A stretch of 23,164 nt of DNA from a virus, in IMG/VR virus record IMGVR_UViG_3300042567_000400, positions 1 through 23,164 of that record, one strand, 5' to 3'. A model generated the notes under the pieces. That model worked only from the letters and a program-made list of their open reading frames with translations. It searched no databases and was not told the DNA's origin. Below are positions 10,219-16,947 of the stretch, one piece after another (positions within the stretch are counted from its first letter, which is position 1; the number at the start of each line of letters is the position of its first letter). A program made the translations under genes and the position numbers.

Positions 10219-12416
10219 GGCACAAGTACCGTTGCGCCTCGACGACTAGCGCGCGCGATGGCGTCGATTACGACGCGCTCGATGGCGTCGGGATCTCCTG
10301 CGACGGTGTTGATTGTGACGTTGATTGCAGGACCGCCGCCGAGACCGTTGCCGCTGAACAGTGCCTTCTGCTGCTGAGGGTTCAGGATCATCTCGTTGTC
10401 ATGCAGCACAGCGAGACCAGCACCGCCACCGGCTCCAGTGTTGAAGACGCCGCCAGTGGCGAACTCTGGAATCGAGAAAGTCTTGCCGGCGATGAGTGCG
10501 CCGACGCCGGTGTATTTCACCCAGTCGGGAACGGTCACGGAAAAGCCGCCGAGAGTGTTATTCCAGAGAGTCTTGATGCCGTTGAAGGCAGCCTCGAAGG
10601 GTGCAGTGATTGCGTTGCTGATTCCTGAGAACACGCTGCCAATGATGTCCTTGGCCGTTTGGAAGAATCCCCAGACAGTGGCGATGCCGTTCTTGATGCT
10701 TTCGAACACTGTCGAGATGACGCCCCAAGCGGTGCTGATCTTTGAAGAGACGTTGTCCCAGACCGCTCGAACTATCTCCCACAGTTTCTGATACCAGGGG
10801 ATGAGGTAGTTAACGATGTAGCCGTAGATCGCATCCCAGATCGGCTTGATGATGTTGTTCCAGACTTCGCTGATCTTCTCGCTGATCCACGTCCACACGT
10901 TCTGGAAAACATCCCAGAGAAAGTTGACGTAAGGGATCAAGATGTTGGTGATGTAAAAAGAGATCGCATCCCAGATCGGCTTGATGATGCCCCAAACAAA
11001 GCTAGTGACTGCTTGAATCTTTGACCAGACGTTTTCCCAGTTGGCCTGCAGCCACTTGATAATGCCAACGAGCAGCACGATCGGCACGATGATGACGCTG
11101 CCAAGAATCAGAATGATTGCTGCGTAGGCCTTGTGATCCATGACCCAATTCCAGACCTGGTCCCAGTTGTTCCAGAGATAGATCGCCGCAGCAACCATTG
11201 CCGCAATAGCGACGCCGATCGCAATAAACGGCGCAGCAGCAGCAACAGTCGCAGCAGCTGCTGCAATCATTGAGACGGTGTAGGCAGCAAGCACTACAAG
11301 CAGTACGCCGCCAAGCACGCCAGCGACAATCTTCATTACGTCAGCATGTTCGGTCATCCATGCGGTGAGCTGCTCGACCTTCGGGCCGAGCTGATCCATC
11401 ACCTCGCCGATCTTGTTGAAGACCTTCGTGGCGATTGGTTCGATGGCCAAGAACACACGGTTCTTGAGCATGGTGAGTTTCTCGGCGAAGTCTTGAGTGT
11501 CTGCACTTGCGCCGAGGATGGTTTCGCCGCCGCCTGCGATGGCTGCGGTCATGTCTTCGTAGGAGAGCTTGCCTTCACGAATGAGGGCTGCAAGTTTCGG
11601 GCCGGCCTTTGCGCCGAAGACGTCGAGCGCAATGCCTGCGCCAGCAACGTCGCTAGGTGCGCCCTTGATTGCGTTGAAGGTTTCGCTGAAGACGTTCGAG
11701 GCGTCTTTGCCTTGCTTGGCTGCGGTCGCCAGGGACTTCGACAGCGCAGGCATCACATCGCCAGCATCCACGCCAGCCTTGGCGAGTGTGGCGAGGAAGC
11801 CTGCCGACTGGTCGAAGGAGAGACCAACTTCACGCAGAACTACGCCGGCTCCACTCATGGTGCCGGCAAGTTCCGCTACTGACACGCCAGAGGCTTGTGA
11901 GGCACGGAACAGAAGATCGAGTTTGCCCGATTGATCTGCAGCACCGACGCCGAAGTTGTTGAACACGTCGGTGACTGCTGTGAGGTTGCCGCCAAGATCG
12001 GTGCCGGTCATGCGTGACAGCTCGAGCACCTGGCTAGAGAGTGTCTGCAGTGGTGCGCCGGTGAGGCCGAGCTTCTGCGAGAAGACGGTGATGGCTTTGC
12101 CAGCATCGCCGAACGACGTAGGCACTGCGCCTGCGACCGCTTTCATGTCGGCTTGCAGTGCCTCGAGTGCCGGACCTGTGGCGCCGGTGCCGATGCGAAT
12201 GCCATCGAAAGCGTCGTCGAATTGTGAGCCGACTTCAAAGAGTCCGACAGCAACGGCGGAAGCGCCAGCAAGCATGCCGAGACTGGCAGCCGCTGCGCCC
12301 TTCATGATCTTCTGAGAAGTCGATGAAGTTGAGGCGGCGAGTGTGTCTAGCTCTTTGCGAGCCTTGTCGATTCCAGCGTCGTTGAACTTGGAGACGACAT
12401 CAATAAACACCGACAT
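10215..12416 (-). CDS. Tape measure protein
   Basis: At 733 aa this is the longest gene here, with AGGAG upstream of ATG 12416. The N-terminal half is helical with TP901-type features (GSQFDDAFDGIRIGTGATG; SGVSVAELAGTMSGAG). A long hydrophobic region follows at about 365-470 with several membrane-like helices (VLGGVLLVVLAAYTVSMIA). Next comes a Trp-rich repeat region (about 480-600) in which IIKPIWDAI recurs 45 residues apart. The C-terminus has GG-rich segments ending in the NVTINTVAGDPDAIE motif typical of these proteins. It sets tail length; at roughly 1.5 angstrom per residue this predicts a tail of about 110 nm (rule of thumb). The two chaperones encoded upstream would coat it during assembly. 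Confidence 0.92.
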   Translation of the reverse strand: MSVFIDVVSKFNDAGIDKARKELDTLAASTSSTSQKIMKGAAAASLGMLAGASAVAVGLFEVGSQFDDAFDGIRIGTGATGPALEALQADMKAVAGAVPTSFGDAGKAITVFSQKLGLTGAPLQTLSSQVLELSRMTGTDLGGNLTAVTDVFNNFGVGAADQSGKLDLLFRASQASGVSVAELAGTMSGAGVVLREVGLSFDQSAGFLATLAKAGVDAGDVMPALSKSLATAAKQGKDASNVFSETFNAIKGAPSDVAGAGIALDVFGAKAGPKLAALIREGKLSYEDMTAAIAGGGETILGASADTQDFAEKLTMLKNRVFLAIEPIATKVFNKIGEVMDQLGPKVEQLTAWMTEHADVMKIVAGVLGGVLLVVLAAYTVSMIAAAAATVAAAAPFIAIGVAIAAMVAAAIYLWNNWDQVWNWVMDHKAYAAIILILGSVIIVPIVLLVGIIKWLQANWENVWSKIQAVTSFVWGIIKPIWDAISFYITNILIPYVNFLWDVFQNVWTWISEKISEVWNNIIKPIWDAIYGYIVNYLIPWYQKLWEIVRAVWDNVSSKISTAWGVISTVFESIKNGIATVWGFFQTAKDIIGSVFSGISNAITAPFEAAFNGIKTLWNNTLGGFSVTVPDWVKYTGVGALIAGKTFSIPEFATGGVFNTGAGGGAGLAVLHDNEMILNPQQQKALFSGNGLGGGPAINVTINTVAGDPDAIERVVIDAIARASRRGATVLVP
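10826..10989 (-). repeat. Two copies of a 29-bp direct repeat inside the tape measure gene
   Basis: The same 29 bases occur at 10826-10854 and 10961-10989, exactly 135 bases (45 codons) apart, encoding the repeated IIKPIWDAI helix. Identity at DNA level suggests a recent in-frame duplication or gene conversion of one helical module. Recombination between the copies would shorten the tail-length ruler by 45 residues. Confidence 0.75.
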
Positions 12417-12425
12417 GTCGCACTC

Positions 12426-13025
12426 CTAGGGTTCAAGGCTGTTTGAATCGAAACTGCGTTGCAGCTGCTGTTCGTAAAACTGAACGATCTGCCTGATGCT
12501 TTTGTTTGCTGTCTGCCAGCCCTTCGACTCGTACCAGGCGCGCCAGATGAGGCGTCGAGGTTTGCCGAGACCGGCTGCCAGCAATGAATCGCCGAGCACG
12601 TTGGTTGCTTTCTTCCGACCGGCAAGCTCAAACGCTGCGGCCGCACCGTCAAGGTTTGAGATGCGCCAGGCAGCCTGCTCGGCAAAGCCGCTCTTACGTT
12701 TGCCGCCTTGCTTGACGACGATGCCTTTGCGGGCAGTGGACGGATTCCAATACGGCAGGCGCGAGGGTGCGTAGCGTTCGTCGCCGTAGCGCCAGCCAGA
12801 CAGCGGCTGATCGGGAACGAGACCTCGCGCCGTGTTGGCGATTGGCTGCAACACGTTGCGGATCTCTTTATCCATTGCTCTACGAAGTTTCGGATCGAAC
12901 TCTTTGAGCTCGTTCTTGAACTTGTCGTAGTTGTAAAGAGACAAGGCCAGGTCGAAACCCTGCATGTCAATGGCGGTAGGTGCCGTCGGCGTAAGGGCAC
13001 GCGGTGGAGTTCGGCGCCTTGGCAT
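12426..13025 (-). CDS. HK97 gp10-like protein, minor tail/neck component
   Basis: A 199-aa protein with a purine-rich site (AAAGGGG) before ATG 13025. An alternative start MQGFDLALSL lies 20 codons in. The segment LKEFDPKLRRAMDKEIRNVL followed by ANTARGLVPDQPLSGW resembles the helix and SxxP-x-SGW signature of HK97-gp10-type tail-completion proteins. It lies between the tail-assembly chaperones and the tape measure, not in the neck cluster where gp10 homologues normally sit, so it may be a minor tail protein with a related fold. The C-terminal half (RRLIWRAWYESKGWQTANKS) is basic and helical. Confidence 0.6.
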   Translation of the reverse strand: MPRRRTPPRALTPTAPTAIDMQGFDLALSLYNYDKFKNELKEFDPKLRRAMDKEIRNVLQPIANTARGLVPDQPLSGWRYGDERYAPSRLPYWNPSTARKGIVVKQGGKRKSGFAEQAAWRISNLDGAAAAFELAGRKKATNVLGDSLLAAGLGKPRRLIWRAWYESKGWQTANKSIRQIVQFYEQQLQRSFDSNSLEP

Positions 13026-13027
13026 CT

Positions 13028-13153
13028 CTACCCCTTTCGCGATTGCTCTTTCAGCACAGCAACGATCGCCCAGAACACGTCAGGCGGGGTCTCGAGCAGA
13101 TCGTTTGGTGCGATGCTGGTGGCGACAGAGACCTGCGCCACCAGCATCGTCAT
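13028..13153 (-). CDS. Second tail-assembly chaperone (gpT-like), -1 frame of a frameshifted pair
   Basis: The frame has its own ATG at 13153 overlapping the TGA of the first chaperone (ATGA), giving 41 aa: MTMLVAQVSVATSIAPNDLL, then ETPPDVFWAIVAVLKEQSRKG. The ending PPDVFWAIVAVLKEQ is typical of second tail chaperones in actinophages. The frame is -1 relative to the first chaperone and is entered from a slippery CCCTTTA at 13168-13162. The fused product spans 13425 to 13028 (132 aa). Fused and unfused forms act together to fold the tape measure and recruit major tail protein, as for lambda gpG and gpGT. The ATG could also allow separate reinitiation. Confidence 0.75.
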   Translation of the reverse strand: MTMLVAQVSVATSIAPNDLLETPPDVFWAIVAVLKEQSRKG

Positions 13154-13168
13154 GCTTTCTCTAAAGGG
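13111..13168 (-). promoter_or_regulatory. Programmed -1 ribosomal frameshift signal
   Basis: On the minus strand the heptamer C CCT TTA (13168-13162) lies in the zero frame of the first chaperone, an exact X-XXY-YYZ slippery site. Twelve bases later, just after the zero-frame TGA, a perfect 14-bp inverted repeat begins: CGATGCTGGTGGCG, an 11-base loop and CGCCACCAGCATCG (13149-13136 and 13124-13111). Slippery site, short spacer and stable stem-loop are the three parts of a canonical bacterial or phage frameshift element. The -1 frame leads directly into the second chaperone. Confidence 0.85.
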
Positions 13169-13425
13169 ACGCGCGGCTCGTCGCCGGCTTCGATCGAGTC
13201 AATGTCATCGAGCCATTCGTCGAACGGTTTCACGACAAGACCAGAAACGTGCGAACCCTTCCAGGCTGCCCAGCAGAGCGCTTCATAGGAAGCGTCCTGG
13301 CCGAACAGTTGAGTCATCGGCTTTGCGAACTGACGCTCGGCAGCGACGATGACCTTGGGGGTAACGGGGATCTCATACGGCTCGCCCTGTGCAGGAACGA
13401 CCCGAAGACGCATGAGAGCAGCCAT
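13150..13425 (-). CDS. First tail-assembly chaperone (gpG-like)
   Basis: A 91-aa acidic protein between the major tail protein and the tape measure, which is the fixed place of the tail chaperones in siphoviruses. Features include a beta-rich start (LRVVPAQGEPYEIPVTPKVI), a helix AAERQFAKPMTQLF and LCWAAWKGSHVSGLVVKPFD, followed by an acidic end (DDIDSIEAGDEPRVPLEKA). The W-A-A-W and F-D-E-W patterns are common in this family. Its last codons contain the slippery heptamer that feeds ribosomes into the second chaperone frame. The start lies two bases after the TAG of the major tail protein, indicating coupled translation. Confidence 0.85.
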   Translation of the reverse strand: MAALMRLRVVPAQGEPYEIPVTPKVIVAAERQFAKPMTQLFGQDASYEALCWAAWKGSHVSGLVVKPFDEWLDDIDSIEAGDEPRVPLEKA

Positions 13426-13427
13426 GA

Positions 13428-13832
13428 CTAAGCCGTCGCCTTGGCGATGGTGCCGTCGATCGGCCAGGTGATTGAGGCAGCGGCGAGTTCGCCGACCTGC
13501 GCATCAAGTGGCATCCACTCGGTGACAAGCGCCGAGAAGGTGTAGGACGGGTTTGCTGTGCCGGCGGCGGTGCCGTTCGGCTTGACGACGACAGTGGCCG
13601 TGGAGCCGATCAGCGGGTAGAGCGTGGTTTCGACTGACGCAGCTGCGAAGTCTTGGTTGAAGTCAATCGCTACTGACGAGTCAGCAAGACCGGCGACGCG
13701 ACGCTTGGCTGTGTTGCCGAACGTTGTGGTCTCGATCTCGGCGCGCGTTGTTGAAAGTGTCACCTTGGTGATGTGGCTTGAGAGGTCCACGCCGCCGATG
13801 GAGACGTTGGCATTGGTGATGACGATGGCCAT
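13428..13832 (-). CDS. Major tail protein (tail tube)
   Basis: A 134-aa protein with AGGAGG upstream, inside the end of the preceding gene. It is almost wholly beta-strand: NANVSIGGVDLSSHITKVTL, TTFGNTAKRRVAGLADSSVA and PSYTFSALVTEWMPL. This short tail-tube fold occurs in many actinophages, where the protein starts with SIGG-x-DLSxH and a TTxG/RxAGL turn. It would polymerise into hexameric rings around the tape measure. The strong ribosome-binding site fits its need for very high expression. Confidence 0.85.
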   Translation of the reverse strand: MAIVITNANVSIGGVDLSSHITKVTLSTTRAEIETTTFGNTAKRRVAGLADSSVAIDFNQDFAAASVETTLYPLIGSTATVVVKPNGTAAGTANPSYTFSALVTEWMPLDAQVGELAAASITWPIDGTIAKATA

Positions 13833-13838
13833 GACGGC

Positions 13839-14018
13839 TTAGTCCTCCTGGTTGGGTGTTGCGGTTTCGACCTTGGTGGTCTTGGACTTGGTGCTTGCGA
13901 GATGACCAGCACCGATGAGGTGCTCGATGTCGCAACCCTCGAGGTCGTCATCGCTGACGACGTCGCCGGGTTCGTGGCCCACCACGTTGAGTGGGCCGAC
14001 GATCTTGTAGGTGTTCAC
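13839..14018 (-). CDS. Small neck/connector-region protein (59 aa)
   Basis: A GTG start at 14018 with AGGAG a few bases upstream. The protein begins VNTYKIVGPLNVVGHEPGDV and continues CDIEHLIGAGHLASTKSK, ending in a Lys/Thr-rich polar tail. The VxGHxPGD and LIxAGHL motifs recur in small actinophage proteins encoded between head-tail connector genes and the major tail protein. Their role is not well defined. It lies between the tail-terminator-like gene and the major tail gene; its end supplies the latter's ribosome-binding site. Confidence 0.75.
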   Translation of the reverse strand: MNTYKIVGPLNVVGHEPGDVVSDDDLEGCDIEHLIGAGHLASTKSKTTKVETATPNQED

Positions 14019-14027
14019 GAGTGACTC

Positions 14028-14435
14028 CTATGCGTGGACAGTGACGTTGAACTCGCAGGTGATGTATGCAGCGTCACCAAGCGAAAGAGGGCGCACGGCG
14101 ATCATGTCGCCGACCTTGAGCGTTGAGCAGTTACCGGCAAGGGTCTTGTCGGCTTCGATTGCTGCACGCACAGATTGCGTGCCGCCGTAACTCATCCAGC
14201 CGTCGAGATAGCGCTGCGCTACTCGATCACCCATGCGACCGGCGACGAGGCTGATGGTGAACTCCCATTCGGAAAGGCCGCCAGCCATTGCTCGGTGATA
14301 GGTCACCGACTGCATCTGGATGACTGCCATCGGCGGGTTCACTTGTTCGGGCAGATGATCGGCAACTCGCAGCCCTGAGATGGTTGCAAGGCGAACGCCG
14401 AGTGCAGTCTGAAGTGATGAGGCGGTGCCAGCCAT
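14028..14435 (-). CDS. Tail terminator / head-tail joining protein
   Basis: A 135-aa protein starting MAGTASSLQTALGVRLATIS, then LRVADHLPEQVNPPMAVIQM and later AQRYLDGWMSYGG. The N-terminal helix followed by the P-E-Q-V-N-PPxAVI strand is the signature of tail-terminator or neck proteins of this siphovirus type, which cap the tail tube for joining to the head. Its ATG shares one base with the TAA of the connector gene before it (TAATG). Assignment to terminator rather than another neck ring is by sequence pattern and gene order. Confidence 0.7.
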   Translation of the reverse strand: MAGTASSLQTALGVRLATISGLRVADHLPEQVNPPMAVIQMQSVTYHRAMAGGLSEWEFTISLVAGRMGDRVAQRYLDGWMSYGGTQSVRAAIEADKTLAGNCSTLKVGDMIAVRPLSLGDAAYITCEFNVTVHA

Positions 14436-15031
14436 TAGGCGACGACCGGATTGCGATACGGGCGCAGCATGCGCTCGACATCGGGATCAATCGCGCGCAC
14501 CGTGATGGCTCCAAGATCGCCGAACCCGGCGACACCGAGAAGCGAGTCGCCACGCTTGACGAGTCGACCAGCCAGGAGAATGCACGCCGAGGTAACTGGC
14601 GAAGGCACTGATGGCCATCCCCACTTGGCAGTGACCTGCAGGTAGGCCGGTGCGGCAGTAGTCAGGAAAGAGATGCCGATTGGGCGAATCATCGTGATCG
14701 GTGAGCCCTTGGCCAGTGAGTTGACTGGCTCGAGCTGATACTGCGCAGCTGTGAGTGTTGTGGCGTAGGTGCCGTCTCCAGCCGAGTCTGTCTTGATGAC
14801 CAGGCTGGTGGTGGTTGAGATGTCGTCAACCATGACGAGATCGGCGACCGGTGGAACATAGAGCCGAGCGGTTGCGTTGGCGTCGGCGTAGAAGCGACGG
14901 TCGCAGTGTTGGTCGATGACTCGCGAGGCTTCGGTGATGCGTGCCTCGAGCATGGTGTCGTCGACGGTGTCATTGATGCGCATCACGCTCTTGAGCTCAG
15001 CAAGCGTGCAGTAGCCGTTGGTGATGGCCAT
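14435..15031 (-). CDS. Head-tail connector (gp6/gp15-like adaptor)
   Basis: A 198-aa protein starting MAITNGYCTLAELKSVMRIN. The N-terminal helical part (DTMLEARITEASRVIDQHCD, RRFYA) matches the gp6-like head-tail connector domain: a helix with xxI-x-x-AS-xxID-x-x-C-x-RRF. It forms the ring under the portal. The middle is beta-rich (LYVPPVADLVMVDDI) and the C-terminus has helices with RxVKRGDSLLG. It follows the methyltransferase with a one-base TAATG overlap, so the inserted modification genes have kept translational coupling across this junction. Confidence 0.8.
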   Translation of the reverse strand: MAITNGYCTLAELKSVMRINDTVDDTMLEARITEASRVIDQHCDRRFYADANATARLYVPPVADLVMVDDISTTTSLVIKTDSAGDGTYATTLTAAQYQLEPVNSLAKGSPITMIRPIGISFLTTAAPAYLQVTAKWGWPSVPSPVTSACILLAGRLVKRGDSLLGVAGFGDLGAITVRAIDPDVERMLRPYRNPVVA

Positions 15032-15558
15032 TAGATTCTCCAGACGCGGACATAGCCGCGGACGATTTCGTTAGCGCCATGCTCGGCAAGGAACCACGCA
15101 ACCTCTGAGCCTTTGCCCTGGTCGTCTTCGTTGTCGTCGACTGCGACGATCGAGCCAGGGGCCAGCAGGTTGAGAGCTGCCATGAGTTCGCTGAGGTGAT
15201 GAGCTGCTGCTGGCTGCGGGTTCTTAAAGTCCACATCGAACGAGTCGAGGTAGAGAAAGTCGCAATGGCCGGTGAGTGTTGGGATCACATCGAGTGAGTC
15301 GCCGACGATGGCGGTCGTTGCTTGCAGTCCAAGTTCGGCGACAAGTTCAGCGCCAAGTGGATTGATGTCAATCGTGGTGACGGTGCCGCCGAGGTCGGTG
15401 GCGAGTTGGTCCCACACGATCGTTGACTGACCGTCGCCTTCCCAGTTGCCCAGGTCTCTGACGGTTCCGGTCTCAACGATGCGACAGCCTTCGCCCAGCA
15501 GCTCGGCGATGGTGGCGAATGCTTCGTGCCGTTTGCCGAGCCGGTCCCAGGCGATCAC
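15031..15558 (-). CDS. Class I SAM-dependent methyltransferase-like protein
   Basis: A 175-aa protein with a Rossmann-like pattern. RIVETGTVRD holds motif I (E-x-G-x-x-x-D), GTVTTIDINP gives the acidic end of strand 2 that would bind the SAM ribose, CDFLYLDSFD is the strand-4 motif, and PGSIVAVDDNEDD follows. The overall plan resembles the Methyltransf_24 / CmcI-like group. The start overlaps the stop of the glycosyltransferase gene as ATGA, so the two are made together and may act on the same glycan or protein. Placement between capsid and connector genes is unusual. Substrate unknown; a non-enzymatic derivative is possible. Confidence 0.7.
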   Translation of the reverse strand: MIAWDRLGKRHEAFATIAELLGEGCRIVETGTVRDLGNWEGDGQSTIVWDQLATDLGGTVTTIDINPLGAELVAELGLQATTAIVGDSLDVIPTLTGHCDFLYLDSFDVDFKNPQPAAAHHLSELMAALNLLAPGSIVAVDDNEDDQGKGSEVAWFLAEHGANEIVRGYVRVWRI

Positions 15559-16835
15559 TTCGCCATCAGTTCGTCGATCTCGGCGAGCACTGGCAGCCAG
15601 TATTTGTCGAAGACGATCTTGTTGTCGTAGGTCTCAGCGTGTGCTCGAGCAGCAGCCTTTCGGTCTGCGTCTCGGGCGGTGTCGTAGGCGTGCTCAAGTT
15701 GCTCAAGCACTGAATGCACCAGCGGTGTGGCGAACCATGAGGTCTGCAGTGCGTCCCAATAGGGCTGCACGGAGACGAGGTAGCCGTGATCTTCGACGAG
15801 CTCAGGCTGAGCGGTGAAGTTAGAGACGATTGAGGGCACGCCGCAGGCGGCAGCTTCGATGACTGGAACGCCGAACCCTTCGCCACGAGAGGCAGCGAGG
15901 TTGACATCCATCGCACCCATGAGACCTGCCAGCACAAACGGCGGCAGACCTGCGTAGTAGGCCCACTGGTCAGTCCAGACGATGCGGTTCTCTGGGATAC
16001 CGCAAGCGCCGGCAAGTTGGACGAGATCCACGCCGCCTTGTGCGCCACGTTTCTCGGTGTGCATGTAGACGTAGACATCGTCATGGCTGGCCATGAACTG
16101 GCCGAGCGCCAGCAGGTTCTCGCCCCACGCTTTGCGCATCGGTGCGATGCCCTTATTGGCAGCGACGATTCCGACCACGAATGCGTCGTCGGGGATCTTG
16201 AGAAGTTGGCGACCTGTCGCACCGTCAACGGTTGCGCCTGGTCGAAACGTGTGAGTGTCGACGCCGTGTGGGATGTAGCGATGGTCAATGCCGGCAGCCT
16301 CGAGCATGCGTGCGCCATAGTTCGCCATTGCGATCGGCAGCACATTGTCTCGGCGGCACCAGTCGAGAACGTCCGGCGGTGCGGGCGTGTGATCGATTGG
16401 CACCCATGAGGCGATGACTTTGATGTCGTCGAGCTTTGCGCCTTTGAAGACCCAAGTGTCGAAGAGTGTGATTAGAGCGGTGGGTCGACCGGTCTGGTCT
16501 TGGGAGTACTTGAGGTGAGCGTCGAGGACGTCTGCCGAGTAGGGGTGGAAGCCGGTCGGGAGGACTTCGATGCCTTCCCACTCGGTGATGAAACCTTGGG
16601 TGCCGTAGTTGTTGGAGAGGGTGATCGGTCGGCCGGTGGCTTTGATTTGGCGCGCGACTTGCGCGGTTTGGACGCCGTAGCCGGTGCCTGCTCCTGCGAA
16701 GTTTGAGTGCCAGCAGATTCCTGCACGAGTGTCGCCACTGACGCTTCGACTAGGTACTGCGCCAGGTATGGCGGCAGCTCGACCTCGCTGTTGCGTATGA
16801 CGACCCACATGGCCGGTGCCTTTCTTCTTGCCCAT
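15555..16835 (-). CDS. GT4-family (GT-B) glycosyltransferase
   Basis: From ATG 16835 (426 aa), with AGGAG six bases upstream. The GT-B domain begins near residue 39: GICWHSNFAGAGTGYGVQ is the N-terminal Gly-rich loop. A linker with MEAAGIDHRYIPHGVDTHTF, the VVGIVAANKGIAPMRKAWG strand and the GT4 donor motif GEGFGVPVIEAAACGVPSIV (E-x7-E) follow. It should transfer a sugar from a nucleotide-sugar to a protein or glycan. Its place right after the capsid gene suggests modification of virion proteins or of host surface glycans. The first ~38 residues are Arg/Ser-rich and do not look like GT sequence, while another frame over the same DNA does look protein-like, so the start is uncertain. Confidence 0.85.
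   Translation of the reverse strand: MGKKKGTGHVGRHTQQRGRAAAIPGAVPSRSVSGDTRAGICWHSNFAGAGTGYGVQTAQVARQIKATGRPITLSNNYGTQGFITEWEGIEVLPTGFHPYSADVLDAHLKYSQDQTGRPTALITLFDTWVFKGAKLDDIKVIASWVPIDHTPAPPDVLDWCRRDNVLPIAMANYGARMLEAAGIDHRYIPHGVDTHTFRPGATVDGATGRQLLKIPDDAFVVGIVAANKGIAPMRKAWGENLLALGQFMASHDDVYVYMHTEKRGAQGGVDLVQLAGACGIPENRIVWTDQWAYYAGLPPFVLAGLMGAMDVNLAASRGEGFGVPVIEAAACGVPSIVSNFTAQPELVEDHGYLVSVQPYWDALQTSWFATPLVHSVLEQLEHAYDTARDADRKAAARAHAETYDNKIVFDKYWLPVLAEIDELMAK
16472..16810 (-). CDS. Possible overlapping ORF (112 aa) in another frame at the glycosyltransferase start
   Basis: From ATG 16810, with GAAAGG upstream, this frame reads MWVVIRNSEVELPPYLAQYL, then VEASVATLVQESAG, before becoming Lys/Pro/Ser/Thr-rich (KPRKSRAKSKPP). 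The first ~33 residues are amphipathic and more protein-like than the glycosyltransferase frame over the same bases. The later part lies antiphase to clear GT sequence and could be a by-product. Small proteins starting MWVV occur after capsid genes in other actinophages in my recollection, so a genuine short gene with a frame change, or an overlapping pair, is possible. Its C-terminal limit is unsure. Confidence 0.35.
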   Translation of the reverse strand: MWVVIRNSEVELPPYLAQYLVEASVATLVQESAGTQTSQEQAPATASKPRKSRAKSKPPADRSPSPTTTAPKVSSPSGKASKSSRPASTPTRQTSSTLTSSTPKTRPVDPPL

Positions 16836-16867
16836 GAGATGCTCCTAGCCCGAATGCCGTGTGTGCT

Positions 16868-16920
16868 GTCTGGTTGGCCGGTGGTGGCTCGCACGGGCAA
16901 CGAACCACCACCAACCAGAC
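16868..16920 (-). terminator. Large hairpin after the major capsid gene
   Basis: GTCTGGTT (16868-16875) and GGTGGTGG (16880-16887) pair with CCACCACC (16905-16912) and AACCAGAC (16913-16920). This gives a 16-bp stem with one four-base bulge (GGCC, 16876-16879). It lies between the capsid stop and the next ribosome-binding site. With no U-tract it is probably a partial terminator or an mRNA-stabilising 3' structure that lets capsid be made in excess over downstream genes. The rest of 16836-16947 is non-coding. Confidence 0.65.
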
Positions 16921-16947
16921 AAAGCCCGTAAGAGGTGAGGCGTCCGA

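Noticed and set aside
12708-13352. A 214-codon open frame on the plus strand
   Set aside because: It is antisense to the gp10-like and chaperone genes; Arg/Ser-rich composition and no ribosome-binding site.
15566-16345. A 259-codon open frame on the minus strand
   Set aside because: It lies in another frame within the glycosyltransferase gene, is Ser/Pro/Thr-rich and shows no motif.
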